Positions 13,063-33,473 of a stretch of 64,000 bases of DNA are shown here, piece by piece. This DNA is from Apostichopus japonicus. Taxonomy: Eukaryota > Echinodermata > Holothuroidea > Aspidochirotida > Stichopodidae. A program made the translations under genes and the position numbers. Position 1 is the stretch's first letter. The number at the start of each line of letters is the position of its first letter. The stretch lies in NCBI RefSeq assembly GCF_037975245.1, contig NC_092569.1, forward strand, positions 22,164,168 to 22,228,167, written 5' to 3'. The notes beneath the pieces are model-generated. The model was given only the letters and a program-made list of their open reading frames with translations, had not been told where the DNA came from and searched no databases.

Positions 13063-13246
13063 TCCAGTGCTGGTGGTAGCACTTAAAGTGCGGGACTGTT
13101 GCAGCACTTTTCAGGTGCTGGTATAGTTAGCACCATTGAGAGTGTTATTTATAGCACTTAGGGTGCTGTCCCTCTCAGGGCTCTTGGAAAGTGCTGTAAA
13201 ATAGCACTCTATGTGCTGTTTTCAGCACTTTGGTTTTTAGAGTGTA
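13063..13246. repeat. Patch of repeated AGTGCT/AGCACT words (right copy)
   Basis: Same patch carried by the tandem duplication, at an offset of 9,373 bases. Confidence 0.5.
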
Positions 13247-14357
13247 ACTATTCATCAGCTGCAAAACAATTAAGCATCATCTGAGTTAAACTGAACAAAA
13301 AACTGCAAGAAAAACAGGGCAGTCCTTTTAGAGAAACTATAATGTCTCCATTGACATGGACTATAGCAACTGTACAATTGTAAGGTTAAGCCTGAAACTT
13401 AATCAAACGGACAACATATTCATCGTTATCTGTCACATTATCGACAACCAAGATAGCTACCAGATTTTACCACACAAAAGTTACACATGCATGCAAGCAA
13501 AACAATAAACTAAAAACACAGAAATTGTACAATAGAGCAATCGATTCAAAATTATATAGTCATACTTCGAATAATGGATAATTCCCTTTCAGTTTGGGAA
13601 ACATATCTGAACAGAACTATAACAATGAAAATAATTATCACCAATTTGTTGGCGCGATCGAACATGAAAGGAAAATGAAATGGTGCTCACTCAATAATCC
13701 ATATGGCACTTTGTAACGTTTCGCAGTGTCGCATATGTCAGCGCATGGCATGATAAAGGCATGATAAAGGAAGAAGTGGCCAGGGCTACAACCCCCCCCC
13801 CCCCCCTTTACCTCTTTCCCAGGAGTCAAGTACGCTGCCCGGTAAAGTATTGGATAACGTATGCCATACCCCTTTCATAATATTACCAAGGAAGACTAAA
13901 GCTAATCAAAAGGTACCCGGTGACTAAATTTTCCCAGGTTTCTTGACTCCTCTCTGAGTTTTAATGACTTTCTATATATGAAAAAATGTGTAATTTCGTT
14001 ATAGCATTAAAAGAATTAATAACATATAAAACTGCAAAAGAAATAGCAACGACGTATCCAGATACCAAAACTTTTTACACAACGGCCAATTTAAGCTTAC
14101 AACCTAAACGAGAACACATATGTTTATGTGATAATCAGTACATCTCCTGACAATGACCCCCAATAATGAAAATGATTTGTAAACACCATAAAATATGAAC
14201 GAATCGTCTTGATTACCTCGACATGACAGTGCGTTCACATATAACACCATATAAAGGTTAATAATGAAAATCTAGTCCATTCTGCTTAATATTAAAAAAA
14301 AAAGGAATATTTTTTGTGTTAAACTCACTCAATGTGAGAGCTTTTCATTTTTCCTAG

Positions 14358-14449
14358 CGCGTTATTAAGTGGCTTGTTCGTTATTAAGTGGCGTTATTAA
14401 GCGCGTTATTAAGTGGCGCGTTATTAAGTGGCTTATTAAGTGGCTTGTT
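14358..14449. repeat. Short tandem array of TTATTAAGTGGC-type units (right copy)
   Basis: Duplicate of the array in the left copy, at the constant 9,373-base offset, with the same number of units. Confidence 0.7.
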
Positions 14450-14490
14450 CTCTTCAGTTTATGTTTATGACACATATTCATTTTATGACA

Positions 14491-14844
14491 GAATGACCAT
14501 AAATTTGCATTTTATTCACCCGATACACATAGAGAACACAGTTACTTCGGTAAATCTTACAGTTTTGTACCACAGTAAAAACTGGATCGTGCTATAATTC
14601 GGTAGCATATGCTATTAGGATTACAGTAAGAACTGAGGATATGTCTTATTCCAACAAATCCAGTTGTTTGGGATTTGCTGGAATTACAAATATCTTCAGC
14701 TCTTACTCTAAACTTAATAGCACATGCTACCGATTTATCAGATTTGTAAGCAAGATCCAGTATTTACTGTGGTGCACAACTTTAAGATGCACAGTAGTTA
14801 CTGTAATCTCTGTGTACATTGGCTGAGAATGACCATAATTTTGC
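14491..14844. repeat. Foldback palindrome (right copy)
   Basis: Duplicate of the palindrome in the left copy, with the same arms and the same flanking direct repeat. Confidence 0.55.
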
Positions 14845-15238
14845 TTTCCATCAGTTAATTTTTGTCGATAAATGTCTCGCTATATTCGTCGCTATCAAAT
14901 GGAGACACAAACCCAAATATCAGCAATGATCTGTGAGATTGAGATAACTGCCATAAACAACTTCCCTGAACAGTTTTAAAAGAAATCTTTAATTCCATTT
15001 GGGAGATATCATAGAGTTAATGTTTCCTCACACATAATGCTAAAGACTTCATTAGGTCTAAATATGACATTATCTAGCCACACGTGTTTCAATTCTTTAT
15101 GTTTATCTCTGGTTATTACAATGTTTATTTTCTGTAATGGAGATGGGGGTTTTGAAAATGCTGAATCTACAATATTTAACATCTTATTATATATGACCTA
15201 GTGATGGCATTGGTTTTGGTTCCGACCCTTCCCATTTT

Positions 15239-15563
15239 GGTGGACTTGTGGACTTGTTATCTAAGGATTACAGGTTCGAGCCCTGGCCAGATCAATGCGT
15301 TGTGTCCTTGGGCAAGGCACTTTATCTCCATTGCCTCTCTTCACCCAGGTGTATAAATGGGGACTTGCGAGGTGACTTGTAAATATAGTTGCGTGCGCCG
15401 GTTTGTGGCTGCACCCTATGGGAAGTCCCAATGGGGACACGTGGCTGTGGTGCACTGTGGTTCCCCAGGAGAGATTGTTTGAATTGTGCACACTTTGGTA
15501 TGTACTGTACTGTAGGTGTGACAAGTTACCAATGACCAGGGTTAAGTTGCACATCCGGGACAG
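15239..15563 (+). mobile_element. tRNA-derived SINE-like element (right copy)
   Basis: Duplicate of the element in the left copy, carried inside the 9,373-bp unit, with the same B-box-like word and central block. Confidence 0.55.
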
Positions 15564-16359
15564 CAAGTTAATCAAGAATCAAAAATTGTAACCTTGAAAT
15601 ATTGTAAAGGAAGGAGGGGGGAAAATTGACAGGTTTCATCATCTTTTGATCATTTTGTAAACATAGGTTTACAAAACTGACAGCTCCAGACACTATATTT
15701 CTAAACTAAGGATATCTCCAAAACGGAATAAGATATGTAATCGCTGTTTTGAGTAATGTTTCCCACAAAGCTCTTTGTCATATAGTAAGCTAAAGATGGC
15801 TGGGTTTGGTTTACCTTTTAGAATGGCTTTATTAATCAATTAGTCAGCAATTACTCAAATGTAGATGTTAGCAGGATACTTATAAGGTTTGATTTGATAG
15901 GAAAGAAACAGAATAGGATGCTGGATTTTATGAAAGAGGAGTTGAAGTCCTGGGGTCTTCTTCCCTCCTACCCTCCCCCAAACAAAAAGAACTGACATTT
16001 TAGACGCAATATAATGCATTTGAATCTTTGCAGAGTACACAATTTTAATATTTTATTATTTTCTTTGTATTATTTATTCGTAATACATGTAGTGGGTCCG
16101 CAAATGCATTTTTTTTCAATTGTGCCTTTGAAATTCATATTTGTGATATAGACAGTCATTGTTAGTTATGAATTATAAATTCGATCATAATTACTACTAG
16201 AATTAATTGTAAAGGAAATAACATGCAATATACGGATAATGAATTGAATACGGTAAGATGACCTCTTTCGACCCGATAGCATTAAAGAAATATTCCCATG
16301 ACTGAAGGTGGTTGCTTATAAAAAATAACTGGTAAATGTATGCATCTTTAGGTCTTGGT

Positions 16360-16963
16360 CAGTGGTGGACTGGTCACATGGGCATTTGGGCAATACCCGG
16401 TGGGCCGGTGGGCTGGGGAGCCTGGTAAAATTACAGCCCATTTTCACAGTAGTTAATAGAATACAGACGCGCTGTGTAGAAATATATTTTTAACTGTGGG
16501 AATCAGCTCATAAAATCACCATGTTAGTTAGTCTGTTAGTTCGTAACAAAAGAACGCTATTGTTGCTATTGGCAACCGTCAGTGCTAATGGATTTTATTT
16601 AGGTGTTTTTTTCTTCTCTTTTCAAGCATGTTGTCACACAATGCTTGAAAAACTAAATAAAGTCCATTCTAAAACATATATTTTTGTCTATTTTTGATTA
16701 CGTTTTTAACTTTCCTCAGTTCAATCAAGTGTTGCTTCTGGAAAATTACTTTGGGGTCATTTTTAAAGGTTTATTGCAACCTACAAAATTGAGAAATATA
16801 GCACCATTTTCTTAACTCAAATAATCTCAATGGGGAAGGGACACCCCATACCCTTAGACCCCTCCTCCAGGACGGCGATCACTATGTAAGTAGCATATCA
16901 ATGAATAATGGGCCGGTCTAGGTGGAAAATGCCCGGGCCGGTTTTATGACCCATCCGCCCCTG
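16360..16963. mobile_element. Non-autonomous hAT-like transposon, 604 bp (right copy)
   Basis: Same insertion, including its GTCTTGGT target duplications, carried by the tandem duplication. It therefore predates that event and is not an independent insertion. Confidence 0.85.
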
Positions 16964-18607
16964 GTCTTGGTGATTTGTCATACAAACCTGATACATTGAG
17001 AATGTGTGCCTAGCTTCCAAAGTTCTTTTGACTTAAAATATTATATCAAACATGCAATATTTTTGTAGATATTATATGTTTTGCTCAGTGTAATAAATGA
17101 GTTAGATATTAGACAAAGAAAAGGTTTTTTTTAGCTGAATTGCCGTGATAACGTCATTCAATTTACAGATGTCAAAATATCACCAAAGTTTGAAGGAATA
17201 TATATCTTCTCCACACATACTATTGCAAGGGCTGCTATGTAACATGTGATCTATTTAACATTTAACGTCTACGTTTGCACGAAGTGGTATACTCTACAAG
17301 TAAATACTAATATTACAGCTGATATGATTTGCCTTTCATTTATTTTTCTGAACATATCTAAGAAAATATACAAATTAATATAATGATGAATAGGTATCAT
17401 TGTCTAGGGTTGTGAAAGGCAGACAAATATTTATACATTAAAACACCAAGACATATTTTTACCATCATGCGAACAAGGAAAAAGTCTTCAAAGATTATTT
17501 AGTATGGAAGACAATAAACCAGTACCTGTGCACTATATACAAAATCTCATAAGGCTAAAAAAAAAAAAATAGTAGACATATTCCCACTTTCATTGAGTGT
17601 AAGTTTCAATCTGTACTTTATTAGCAGTATTTGTTATATATCATCATCACAGATAAACAATAACTGTCATATAACTATCTTTAAGTAAGATATATCTAGA
17701 TAGGCATATGATACAGTCCATATCTGAGTTATATGTATGGGGATATGCGTAAAGTCCAAACACCCAGATAGAAACGTTTTGCTCTTAATCCATAATTTGC
17801 CTCAGTTTAGAGTGGCTTAGAGTCCAAAGTCCAGGATATGTTCTCTATACAAGTATTTTACTCTGATGAGTATGTTTCTGGAGGGTTGTGGCTGAGTCCT
17901 TAGGTAAACTCTGTCGCCGTTAACCGCTGGTTTAATGAACACTGAAGGTCCACCTCCTCCCACATCCAACCACAACCACCTCCCCCCACCCCCTCTCCAA
18001 AGACAAAACAATACAAAGGAAAAAGGTATTTCTAAAGTTTGATCCCATCACCTTGTGGCAGGATATTTGGTAAGTTTCAAATGATAATCATAAGATGATG
18101 ATGGTAAGTAATGTTTATGATTTAAGTATCTCATATTCATTTGTCTTCAAGATTAATGGATGTATAAATAGCCTTTGACATTGTCAATGAGTAGCCAAGT
18201 ACTAGATTAATAAGTTGATGAAGTTAACGTTTCTTGACTAAATCCAGTCTCGGTTTAACTAAAATGCCGATTTTCAGTCATTACTTATAGGGTCTAAAAG
18301 CCTCCAAACTAAGATCAGAGTATTGTAATGACTCCAGGTCTACGTTTTTAGATGGGTACACGATTTAAGTTCTGAAAGACTACCCTCATCTCCGGTAGAC
18401 TTTCACGTTCGTACCTCTAGTGACGTACTCAGAACCCCACACCTGTTTCAGGAAATCATCTGTTATTATTCCGTCCTATGTAAAGGGCTATATATAACTT
18501 ACATATCGAGTGTTAACTAAATCAAAGGTGCACATGGTGTCAGTACGTTTGTTTGGGGCAATGAAACAGAAGCCGTCGTTAAGTAAGGGTTAATACAAAT
18601 GCTGTGT

Positions 18608-26180
<7,573 letters not shown>

Positions 26181-26377
26181 AATGATAAAAAACAAAAAAC
26201 AATATAGTTGAGTCACTTGTAACTGTAAACTATTTCTCGATGAAAAGAGAAGACTCAAAATTTAACGAAAAATATGAACAAAGTCGTTTCAGGTTCCGTC
26301 GGTAAAATTGATCTAATTAATGATTGAGATTTTCAAGCGGGTTTGATATACTGAAGACTTATTTGGGCGATCGACAT

Positions 26378-26384
26378 TTTTATA
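26378..26384 (-). promoter_or_regulatory. Candidate TATA box of the P450 gene
   Basis: On the minus strand the sequence reads CAGTATAAAAATGTCG, about 200 bases upstream of the P450 ATG. This would place a start of transcription near 26350 and a leader of about 170 bases. The rest of the 5' flank up to the transposon at 27037 is ordinary AT-rich sequence with no gene seen. The call is by motif and position only. Confidence 0.4.
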
Positions 26385-27036
26385 CTGAAAATGTAAGCCA
26401 ACGATAGTTTGTTCAAGTAAGAAAAGCAATCCTTCAACTTTGCTTGTTTAGAAGGATTAAATTGATTGGTAAGTAATGAACTGGAAAGGTATTTGTCGGC
26501 TCATTACATTTGCAGTTCAATATTCATGAGCTCTCAGTATTCCAAGTGAATTTAGAGGTCAATAATAGTTCACGTTTAACGAAGAAGGTCAGCTACGGAA
26601 GTGGAGAAAAGCCATTCACGGTGTCAAGTTTTGATAAACGATTTTGTTATTGCATTTTTTGTTTTTAATATACAATATGAAAACTTCCTACGTTATGTTG
26701 GGAACATTTTAAGGGACATCGATAAGCCTATTCCGATTTCAACCACTGGCAATGGCCATGAAACTCCACGTAATGGTTCAATGGCCCTTCACTTTCCCTG
26801 AAAATGTTATACAGAAGGCATATATAGCCTACTCTGTGTATCAAAGTACATATAGATTGAACATTGTCATGATAGTTCCATAACCAGTGGGACATTTCCC
26901 ACCTCACCCCTCATCTTACCCCACTCTTCCATCCAGCCGGCTTTGGGAATAGTTTAAATTCACTTTCCATATTTTGATTGAGATGGAAGACGAAAACATC
27001 CCAAAAAAAATGAACGTATGGAGTAACATGCATTGC

Positions 27037-28973
27037 CAGTGGCGGAGATTTCTTGCCAGAAGTGGGGGGGTTGCAGGCCATTGATGAAATAAAAAGTCAT
27101 AACTGCTGGCTCACTATCGAAGTGGAGCGCCACCATAAGTTGGCGCGAAGTGCACAAGAATTTTTTGGCAAATATTGCCTCCCAGATTGCAGTAAACGGC
27201 ACTGCCCAGGCCTTGAAAAGCTGCATTTAACCAAGGGCGTATGCAGGATTTTCTAACCCGGGGGCGCGTATTACTATCTAAGCGGAGCGCCACCATTGGT
27301 TGGCGCGCAGCGTACAAGCAAATTTCTGGTTTTGGTACCCCCAGATCACCGGAAATGGCACTTCTCGGGCTTGAAACTGAACAACCATATGTACACTTTT
27401 GCCTGAGAACCAAGTTTTTTCCAAATACTTTTTTCTCATCTATAACCTTTTTGAAGATTGTCACCAGTCACACATCATGTTCGACTTCATCACATATCCT
27501 GTGGATCATTGCTTTTGTAGGTGATTCTCCATCGCGGCCCACAATATCCGTCAGCCCCACTGTTCAGAATTTGAAAATTCACAATTCTCGTGAATAAATT
27601 CACTTCAAAACATACCCATAATGTTGCACAAAATATCATCTATGGACAACCGATATGGAAACCTCCTTCAAACCATAACAGACGGGTCAAAATTGCACGA
27701 GTATGATGAATTATGATGGAGAATGTTGGTTAAGGAATTTTCGAAAATTCAGACGGCTACCCAAAAAATTCGTGAAGGAAATAAAAATATACCAGATATT
27801 TCCGAAACCGAACACTACACACATCGACAGTTTTGAGCATGGGCGCAGATCAGTCTTGGATAATGGTGGGGACGCGTGTCTGTTGTATGACACTATCTAA
27901 GCGGAGCGCGACCATGGGTTCGCGCGTAGCGTACGATTTTTTGGGGCAAATATACCTCCCAGATCGCCGGAAATAACACTTCCTAGACCTAATAATGCTT
28001 CTAAACCTCCTTAAGTTTTAGATCTCACGGCTTAGAAATTTAGTTTGGAGAAATACATGGGCGTCTGCAGAAAGAAAATCAGGGGACAAATAATCCAAGT
28101 AGACTTTTGTATATACGATGGGTCTGGGGTCCTCTCCCAGAAAACAAATATAGACTGCCGCAAATGCGATTTCCGTCCTATATTTAACAATTGTGGATAA
28201 AATACAATAAAATGAGAACTGCTGCATGTCATTTGCACAATGCTGGATAAAACTGCGTCAAAGTTCAATACAGGGGAACTTGAAATGCAGCTATTGGTCA
28301 AGACAAATTGGTGGGGACACGGTATATCATGTCCCCACTACAGAAAAAGTTGGTGGGGACGGTCCCGCTGTCCTCACCAGGATCTGCGCCCATGGTTTGG
28401 AGGCTGTTTATCGTGGAACGCCATTTTCATGCTCACTGATATGATGTGATACCTGCTGTTTGCTTTACAAATTCGAATGATTTGGCACTCCTCTTTCTCT
28501 TCCCGTTTTCTTGCCGTATTTTCTACTCCATCCTTTTCTCCTTTTCTCTCTTTCTTCTTTTTCTTTTCCTTCCTTCACCTAGTTGAAGTTGGCAAGTGTA
28601 TACAGTTCCAAAGCTATTCAACATCAACAAAACGTTATTTTGTGTATGTCTGTTGTGAGGTGAAGTTAGCGCTATGAGCTACAAGTTCCAAGGCGCAAGG
28701 TGGGGGAAAGGGGATAGAAATAATGTGTGGGTCAATTCTAACTCAGTTTTCGGTCGTTAATTGTTGATGTAGCCTACCAGGTAAAAGGTAAAAATGACTT
28801 TAACAATTTCAAATTTAATAATTTGATTTATTATGCCATTTGGAGCACATAACATAGGCTATAACAGAACATTACTGGCAAAAACTAGGGGGGGTTGATT
28901 GTGTGGGCCAACCCCCCTCTTCAAAAAGTGGGGGGGTTAAAACCCCCCAACCCCCCCTGTTTCTCCGCCACTG
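27037..28973. mobile_element. hAT-like non-autonomous transposon, 1,937 bp
   Basis: The terminal inverted repeats are CAGTGGCGGAGA and TCTCCGCCACTG, perfect over 12 bases. Perfect 8-bp target duplications TGCATTGC stand at 27029-27036 and 28974-28981. It holds three copies of the GCGCC...GGCGC module (near 27120-27225, 27280-27375 and 27897-27990), in the orientation opposite to those in 23527-25632. Another hAT-like element is nested at 27838-28394. Short open frames are present but none resembles a transposase. Confidence 0.9.
27838..28394. mobile_element. Nested hAT-like element, 557 bp
   Basis: It begins CATGGGCGCAGATC and ends GATCTGCGCCCATG, perfectly complementary over 14 bases. The flanking 8-mers are GTTTTGAG (27830-27837) and GTTTGGAG (28395-28402), 7 of 8 matching. 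It sits inside the element 27037-28973. Another left-end-like word, CATGGGCGTCTGCAG, near 28057 may mark a further fragment. Confidence 0.8.
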
Positions 28974-29164
28974 TGCATTGCTGTAAACCCAATTCAATAC
29001 AATGGTATAAGTGGCCCGATATGGATTTATCAGAGTTGATAAAGGAAACCGGTAATGAAAAAAAGAGGAAAGTAATTGTTAGTGCATTGCCAGTTTTTAT
29101 TACATTCCTTAGAGCCAAAACAATGAACTCAATCACTTCTCCCATTATTAACAACTGCTGGAAG

Positions 29165-29245
29165 GTTTATAGATAGATAGATAACTTTATTGTCCATTTC
29201 AGACAAAAAAAAAACGGAAAATATATATATATATTTACAACAGCT
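29165..29245 (-). mobile_element. Possible 3' tail of a retroposon
   Basis: GATAGATAGATAACTTTATT followed by GTCCATTTCAGAC and an A-run with CGGAAAAT. A similar string (CGATAGATACATATTCACTG, then TATTGTCCATTTGATG and AACGGAAAAT) occurs at 44766-44830. Such shared short tails usually come from 5'-truncated LINE or SINE copies. Weak evidence. Confidence 0.3.
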
Positions 29246-29419
29246 TAAATGTTTTCAAAATTGGTCACTTGTTATGCAATCAGTTGTTGTATTCATTTAG
29301 ACATTTATGGTTTTAGTTGTATTCACGGTTACCGTAGATCGTTGTTTGTCGTCCTTCTAACCTTGGTGGTTTACTGACCTCGAACCTCCTACAGTCTAGT
29401 ACAATGGACTTGAGCCCCA

Positions 29420-29501
29420 GTTCTTATCTGTGTACAAAGTTCACACTGCAGAAAAGAACAGTTCTTATCTGTGTACAAAGTTCACACTGCAGAAAAGAAC
29501 A
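29420..29501. repeat. Perfect 41-bp tandem duplication
   Basis: The block starting GTTCTTATCTGTGTACAAAG occurs twice in succession (29420-29460 and 29461-29501) with no mismatch. Non-coding context. Confidence 0.95.
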
Positions 29502-31927
29502 AACTAATCCTTTTCTTTGCTTGGTTTCTTTAAATCCTTCCTTATTTTTCTCTGATCAACATTTCCTGGATAAGCTGGTGATCAAGAGACGTCGGATTTG
29601 GTGAAAATTGGCTCCAAATTCTCCTATTTTTACTACTAGACAGAAATCGATTCATGGGCCGCTTTTATTGTAATCACCGCAGACCACTAACAACGCAGGG
29701 TACTTAGTGTGACCTATGGTAACGGTGATTACCGAATGAACTTGCATCAGGTCAAATATGTTATTTACTAGGAATTTCGCTGATTTCCCGATTCTTACCG
29801 ATAATATGCGAGTCGAGGATTGTCCGGGGTATAAAGACTGGGGAGGGACGGGCTGGGAGATGGAATGACACATTGTGAAGATAGGCCTATCTCACCTGTA
29901 GTGAAATTTCCGTCCAGTTTAAAAGCGTTATTTTAGGTTTTTTCGTGTTTTTTACTATTCTCATAAATTGTCGATACTAAAATGTCATCACAAGTAATTT
30001 CATTAGCTTGACTGCTCGTGTTTCATGCCACGTAATAAAGAAGAGGCTCCAAACTGTGAATTTCTTTGATGCGTTTTGCATGTACTTAATCATATTACAA
30101 AATATAGTGTCTGGGAGACAAAAGTTATAGAGTCGAAACTAAAGAAAGGGGTGACTTCTACTTTGATCATATACATCCTTCTATTGACTGATTGATTTAT
30201 TATCGGTCTGAATTAAACGCAAACAGTGACGAAACAAATGCCAAAATTTCAATTTGATAAGACCGTAATTCACAGGCGCGACTCCACATGATGGGTGTGT
30301 GGAGGTGTTCGTATCATATTTTGTAGATTACACATTTTAGCAATGCATATGAAGATCTGAACGAAATATCGGACAGTTGATCCCCGTTAGGAGCCCAACC
30401 TCATCTAGAATCAGGTCAGGCACCCACAAGATTTTATGTCACCGCCACCCCCCCCCCCCCCTCTCTCTCTCTCTCTTACTGAAGTCTTTAGTTTTCCTGA
30501 ACTAAAATATGAAATAAGAATAAATTCATCTTTTATCCAATATTAATCATGTGTCCTAAACCTTTTACATAACCACGAGTCTCGGGCATTAGTCGAACCC
30601 CCTCCCCACCCCCACGTCCGGCAAACCTCCCGTCACTCGCACCTGTCAATTATTGTATTTGCACGGTTCGATGTATACTCTAGATTAATCAGCCATTACG
30701 GATGGACCTTGATAAAGATTAAAGCATATCTTAATTAACCTTGTAGGTCTGAGAAGGAACAAACAATGGCAAATAAGTCAATCAAGACACTTGTAAACAA
30801 ACGCAATCTCATTCGTTCAAGATTCAAGGCCAGTTGCAGCAAACAGACCAACAAAATAACAACAAGTAAAGGTTCCTGAGTCTAAACGTTTGTAACTTGC
30901 AAGATTTATAACCTTGCATGGATTGGTACCTAAATAATGACAACTCATATCCTGGCTGAATAGCATTAATACTATGCCAATAGCTATAGATTACAAAAAA
31001 AGGAAACAGTTCTTCGAGGATACAGCAAAAAAAGAACATTTCAATTGGAAAATGAAATTAATTTTCGAATGGGTTTAATCATGACGCAATGTTCTCATTA
31101 TGTCGAGCTTACACTCACATAAATTAAGATATTTAGTCATGGCTGGCGTAATCCCATTCATGTTCCTACAATTAATTCATAAGAGGTTGTGAACTACGAG
31201 TAGTGGTGGGTTGAGAACGACTCTTCTCGACGTGAGAATGTGCGCATTATCTTGGACCCGTCACGAGAAATTGTTTGCTAATTAGAAAGCTTACTTAATT
31301 GATGTGACCATGGCATGCTAGAATGTTGAGCATTTGGGCCTATATCTCATTGGGAGATACCATATTAAGGTCGATTAGAATTTGAAATATCATAATAAAC
31401 GAAACTTTTCAGATTAAAAAAAAAAAGTCTATCAATATAATTTACAAAAATATTATTCAAAATGCCCTTGCTGGGCCACTGTAGTAGTCTACATACAAAA
31501 CAGTACAGGGTACTGGGGAAGGGGCCCTATGCCCGCCGGCACTCCGCCAATCGTTATATTCAAATAACTAATACGCAACTGTTTCCGTGAAGTATACCGT
31601 CAGGCTTCTCTTCGTTGTTCATTTTGCTCAAAATTTACAGAATATTTCACGTTTTAGGGTCAATACATATTACTCATAGCCTGCTACGTAGAAATGACTT
31701 GTGATTAAGCGTAAGCATGCCTTCACAGAATGCTGTTACCTGTATTTCTTGACTAAGTTACTTTCCCACCACGATTTCTTTAAAGTCGCAAGTTACTTTC
31801 CCACCACGATTTCTATTAGTTAAGTCGCGTTACCGATTTCGTGACCAATTGCTTAGAAAGAAGTTGCGAGACATCTCGGTCCCGACTTGACAATGAAACC
31901 GGATTTAACTTTTGAACCATAGATGTG

Positions 31928-31997
<70 letters not shown>

Positions 31998-32872
31998 GAC
32001 TGTATTGTTGATTCTACGAATCCTCTTGGCAATGATTGTATACATTTGGAAACCGTTACCAAGTTAGTGAATAATACATTCGGTAACTTTTTTCTCTGAG
32101 TTCATAGACAGTTCAAGTACATTTAACGTATGTTGGCAGTTGCTGTCAGGGATTACTATTGACCTTTTACCCGAAAGAAGGGCAACTATGGCTTTGAGAC
32201 TGGAATCCAGCGCTATTTCCTAACGAACGAAGGAACTGTATATTATCTTCGGATTACCAAGTTGAAAGGATAGTCCAGTGGGAATAACAGTACGTTTTAG
32301 CTGGTTAAGAGAGAGTTTTGAGCCATGAATCTACTCTAAAGGTTGTGCGGCGGGTTTTCTAACCGATACACCGCACATTCTCTCCTTATTGATGATGTAA
32401 GTTCTTGTTTGAAAGTAATAAAAAGTGTTATTATTCTTAAATTCCGGGTTATTGCAGAGATGTTTAGCCAGAAGAGCTGGCCATTGTCAAAATATATTTA
32501 TAATCCAATGTGTATAATAACTTGTGTAATAACTTCGGCTGGACATAGTCTTCACTAATTGAATAGCTGGAAACATATTCTTCAGCTTACCTTTCCCCCT
32601 TCTTTCTTGCTCAATTAGTTAACGAATGCAATTCTTTGGCGCACACGGTGCCCAGTAAGAGACGAAACGAGAGTAAATACTGTTCCCATAAAACCTTTTT
32701 CATTATATGACGCAGTAACGATGGGGATATCAATGCCTCCTTCCAATCCCTGCTACAAGCACATTATAACATAATTAGGTATCCCTCCAGAAATTGTCGC
32801 AACGCTCGTTAGGCTATTTAATTTGATGATTTTGTTCGATGGGAGGGGGTATAGGACTACTTTTCGGGCGTT

Positions 32873-33473
32873 ACTAAAACGAATGACAATTGCGTTACAC
32901 ATAACGAATGACAATATGTTGTACACACTGAAAAATTGCGTTGACTAAAGCGAATGACAGTGAATGACAGCACAGACATTTGCTTCAACCGGATATCACA
33001 GTTCAGACTTCGTGGGTATCTAGTACGGACAAGATAAAAACGCACTTTATAGTAAGCGAAATTGTAAGTTTGATTTTAAAAAGTAAATTTAACGTCATTT
33101 TTCCGATATTAATTGTTAGAAACTAACAATACTATAATCTTGAAACGGCTTCAGTTATCTTTCTATATAAATCTACAGAGGTAAAAAGCACAGCACTCAA
33201 GCGCATTCTCACACAAAAACTTTCCCTGTGGTTTCTATCCGTAAATTACACCAAAACCCTGCAACCACGTAACATGCTATTTTCCTCAAATCATTTTGCG
33301 CAGAAAACCAATAACCGCATTTACTCCACTCCGTTAATCATTCTATCTCCACTCAACACCGTCCTTCGTTGTCATTCGTTGTCATTTGCTGTCATTCGCT
33401 GTCATTCGCAAATGATAATTAACCCTGTACAAAGTCAATTGTCATTCGGTCATTTGCTGTCATTCGTTTTAGT
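32873..33473. mobile_element. 601-bp inverted-repeat element with GAATGACA subterminal repeats
   Basis: The left end ACTAAAACGAATGACA is the exact complement of the right end. Inward of each end the word GAATGACA (left) or TGTCATTC (right) recurs several times: four on the left within about 90 bases, four exact TGTCATTC on the right within about 115 bases plus the variants GTCATTTG and GTCATTCGG. Arrays of one oriented word next to both ends look like transposase-binding sites of a non-autonomous DNA transposon. I see no clear target duplication, so the superfamily is open. Confidence 0.65.

Larger units (their letters stand above)
28974..32872. other. Intergenic stretch without a recognisable gene
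   Basis: No open frame here shows family motifs or usable splice structure. It holds small repeats: a retroposon-tail-like segment, a perfect 41-bp tandem duplication, a C-run followed by (CT)n near 30448-30477, an (AT)n tract at about 31932-31994, and a direct repeat of about 25 bases (AAGTTACTTTCCCACCACGA, near 31755 and 31790). Confidence 0.6.

Noticed and set aside
31853-32062. 69-codon minus-strand frame
   Set aside because: Half of it is a translated (AT)n tract and the rest has no recognisable feature.
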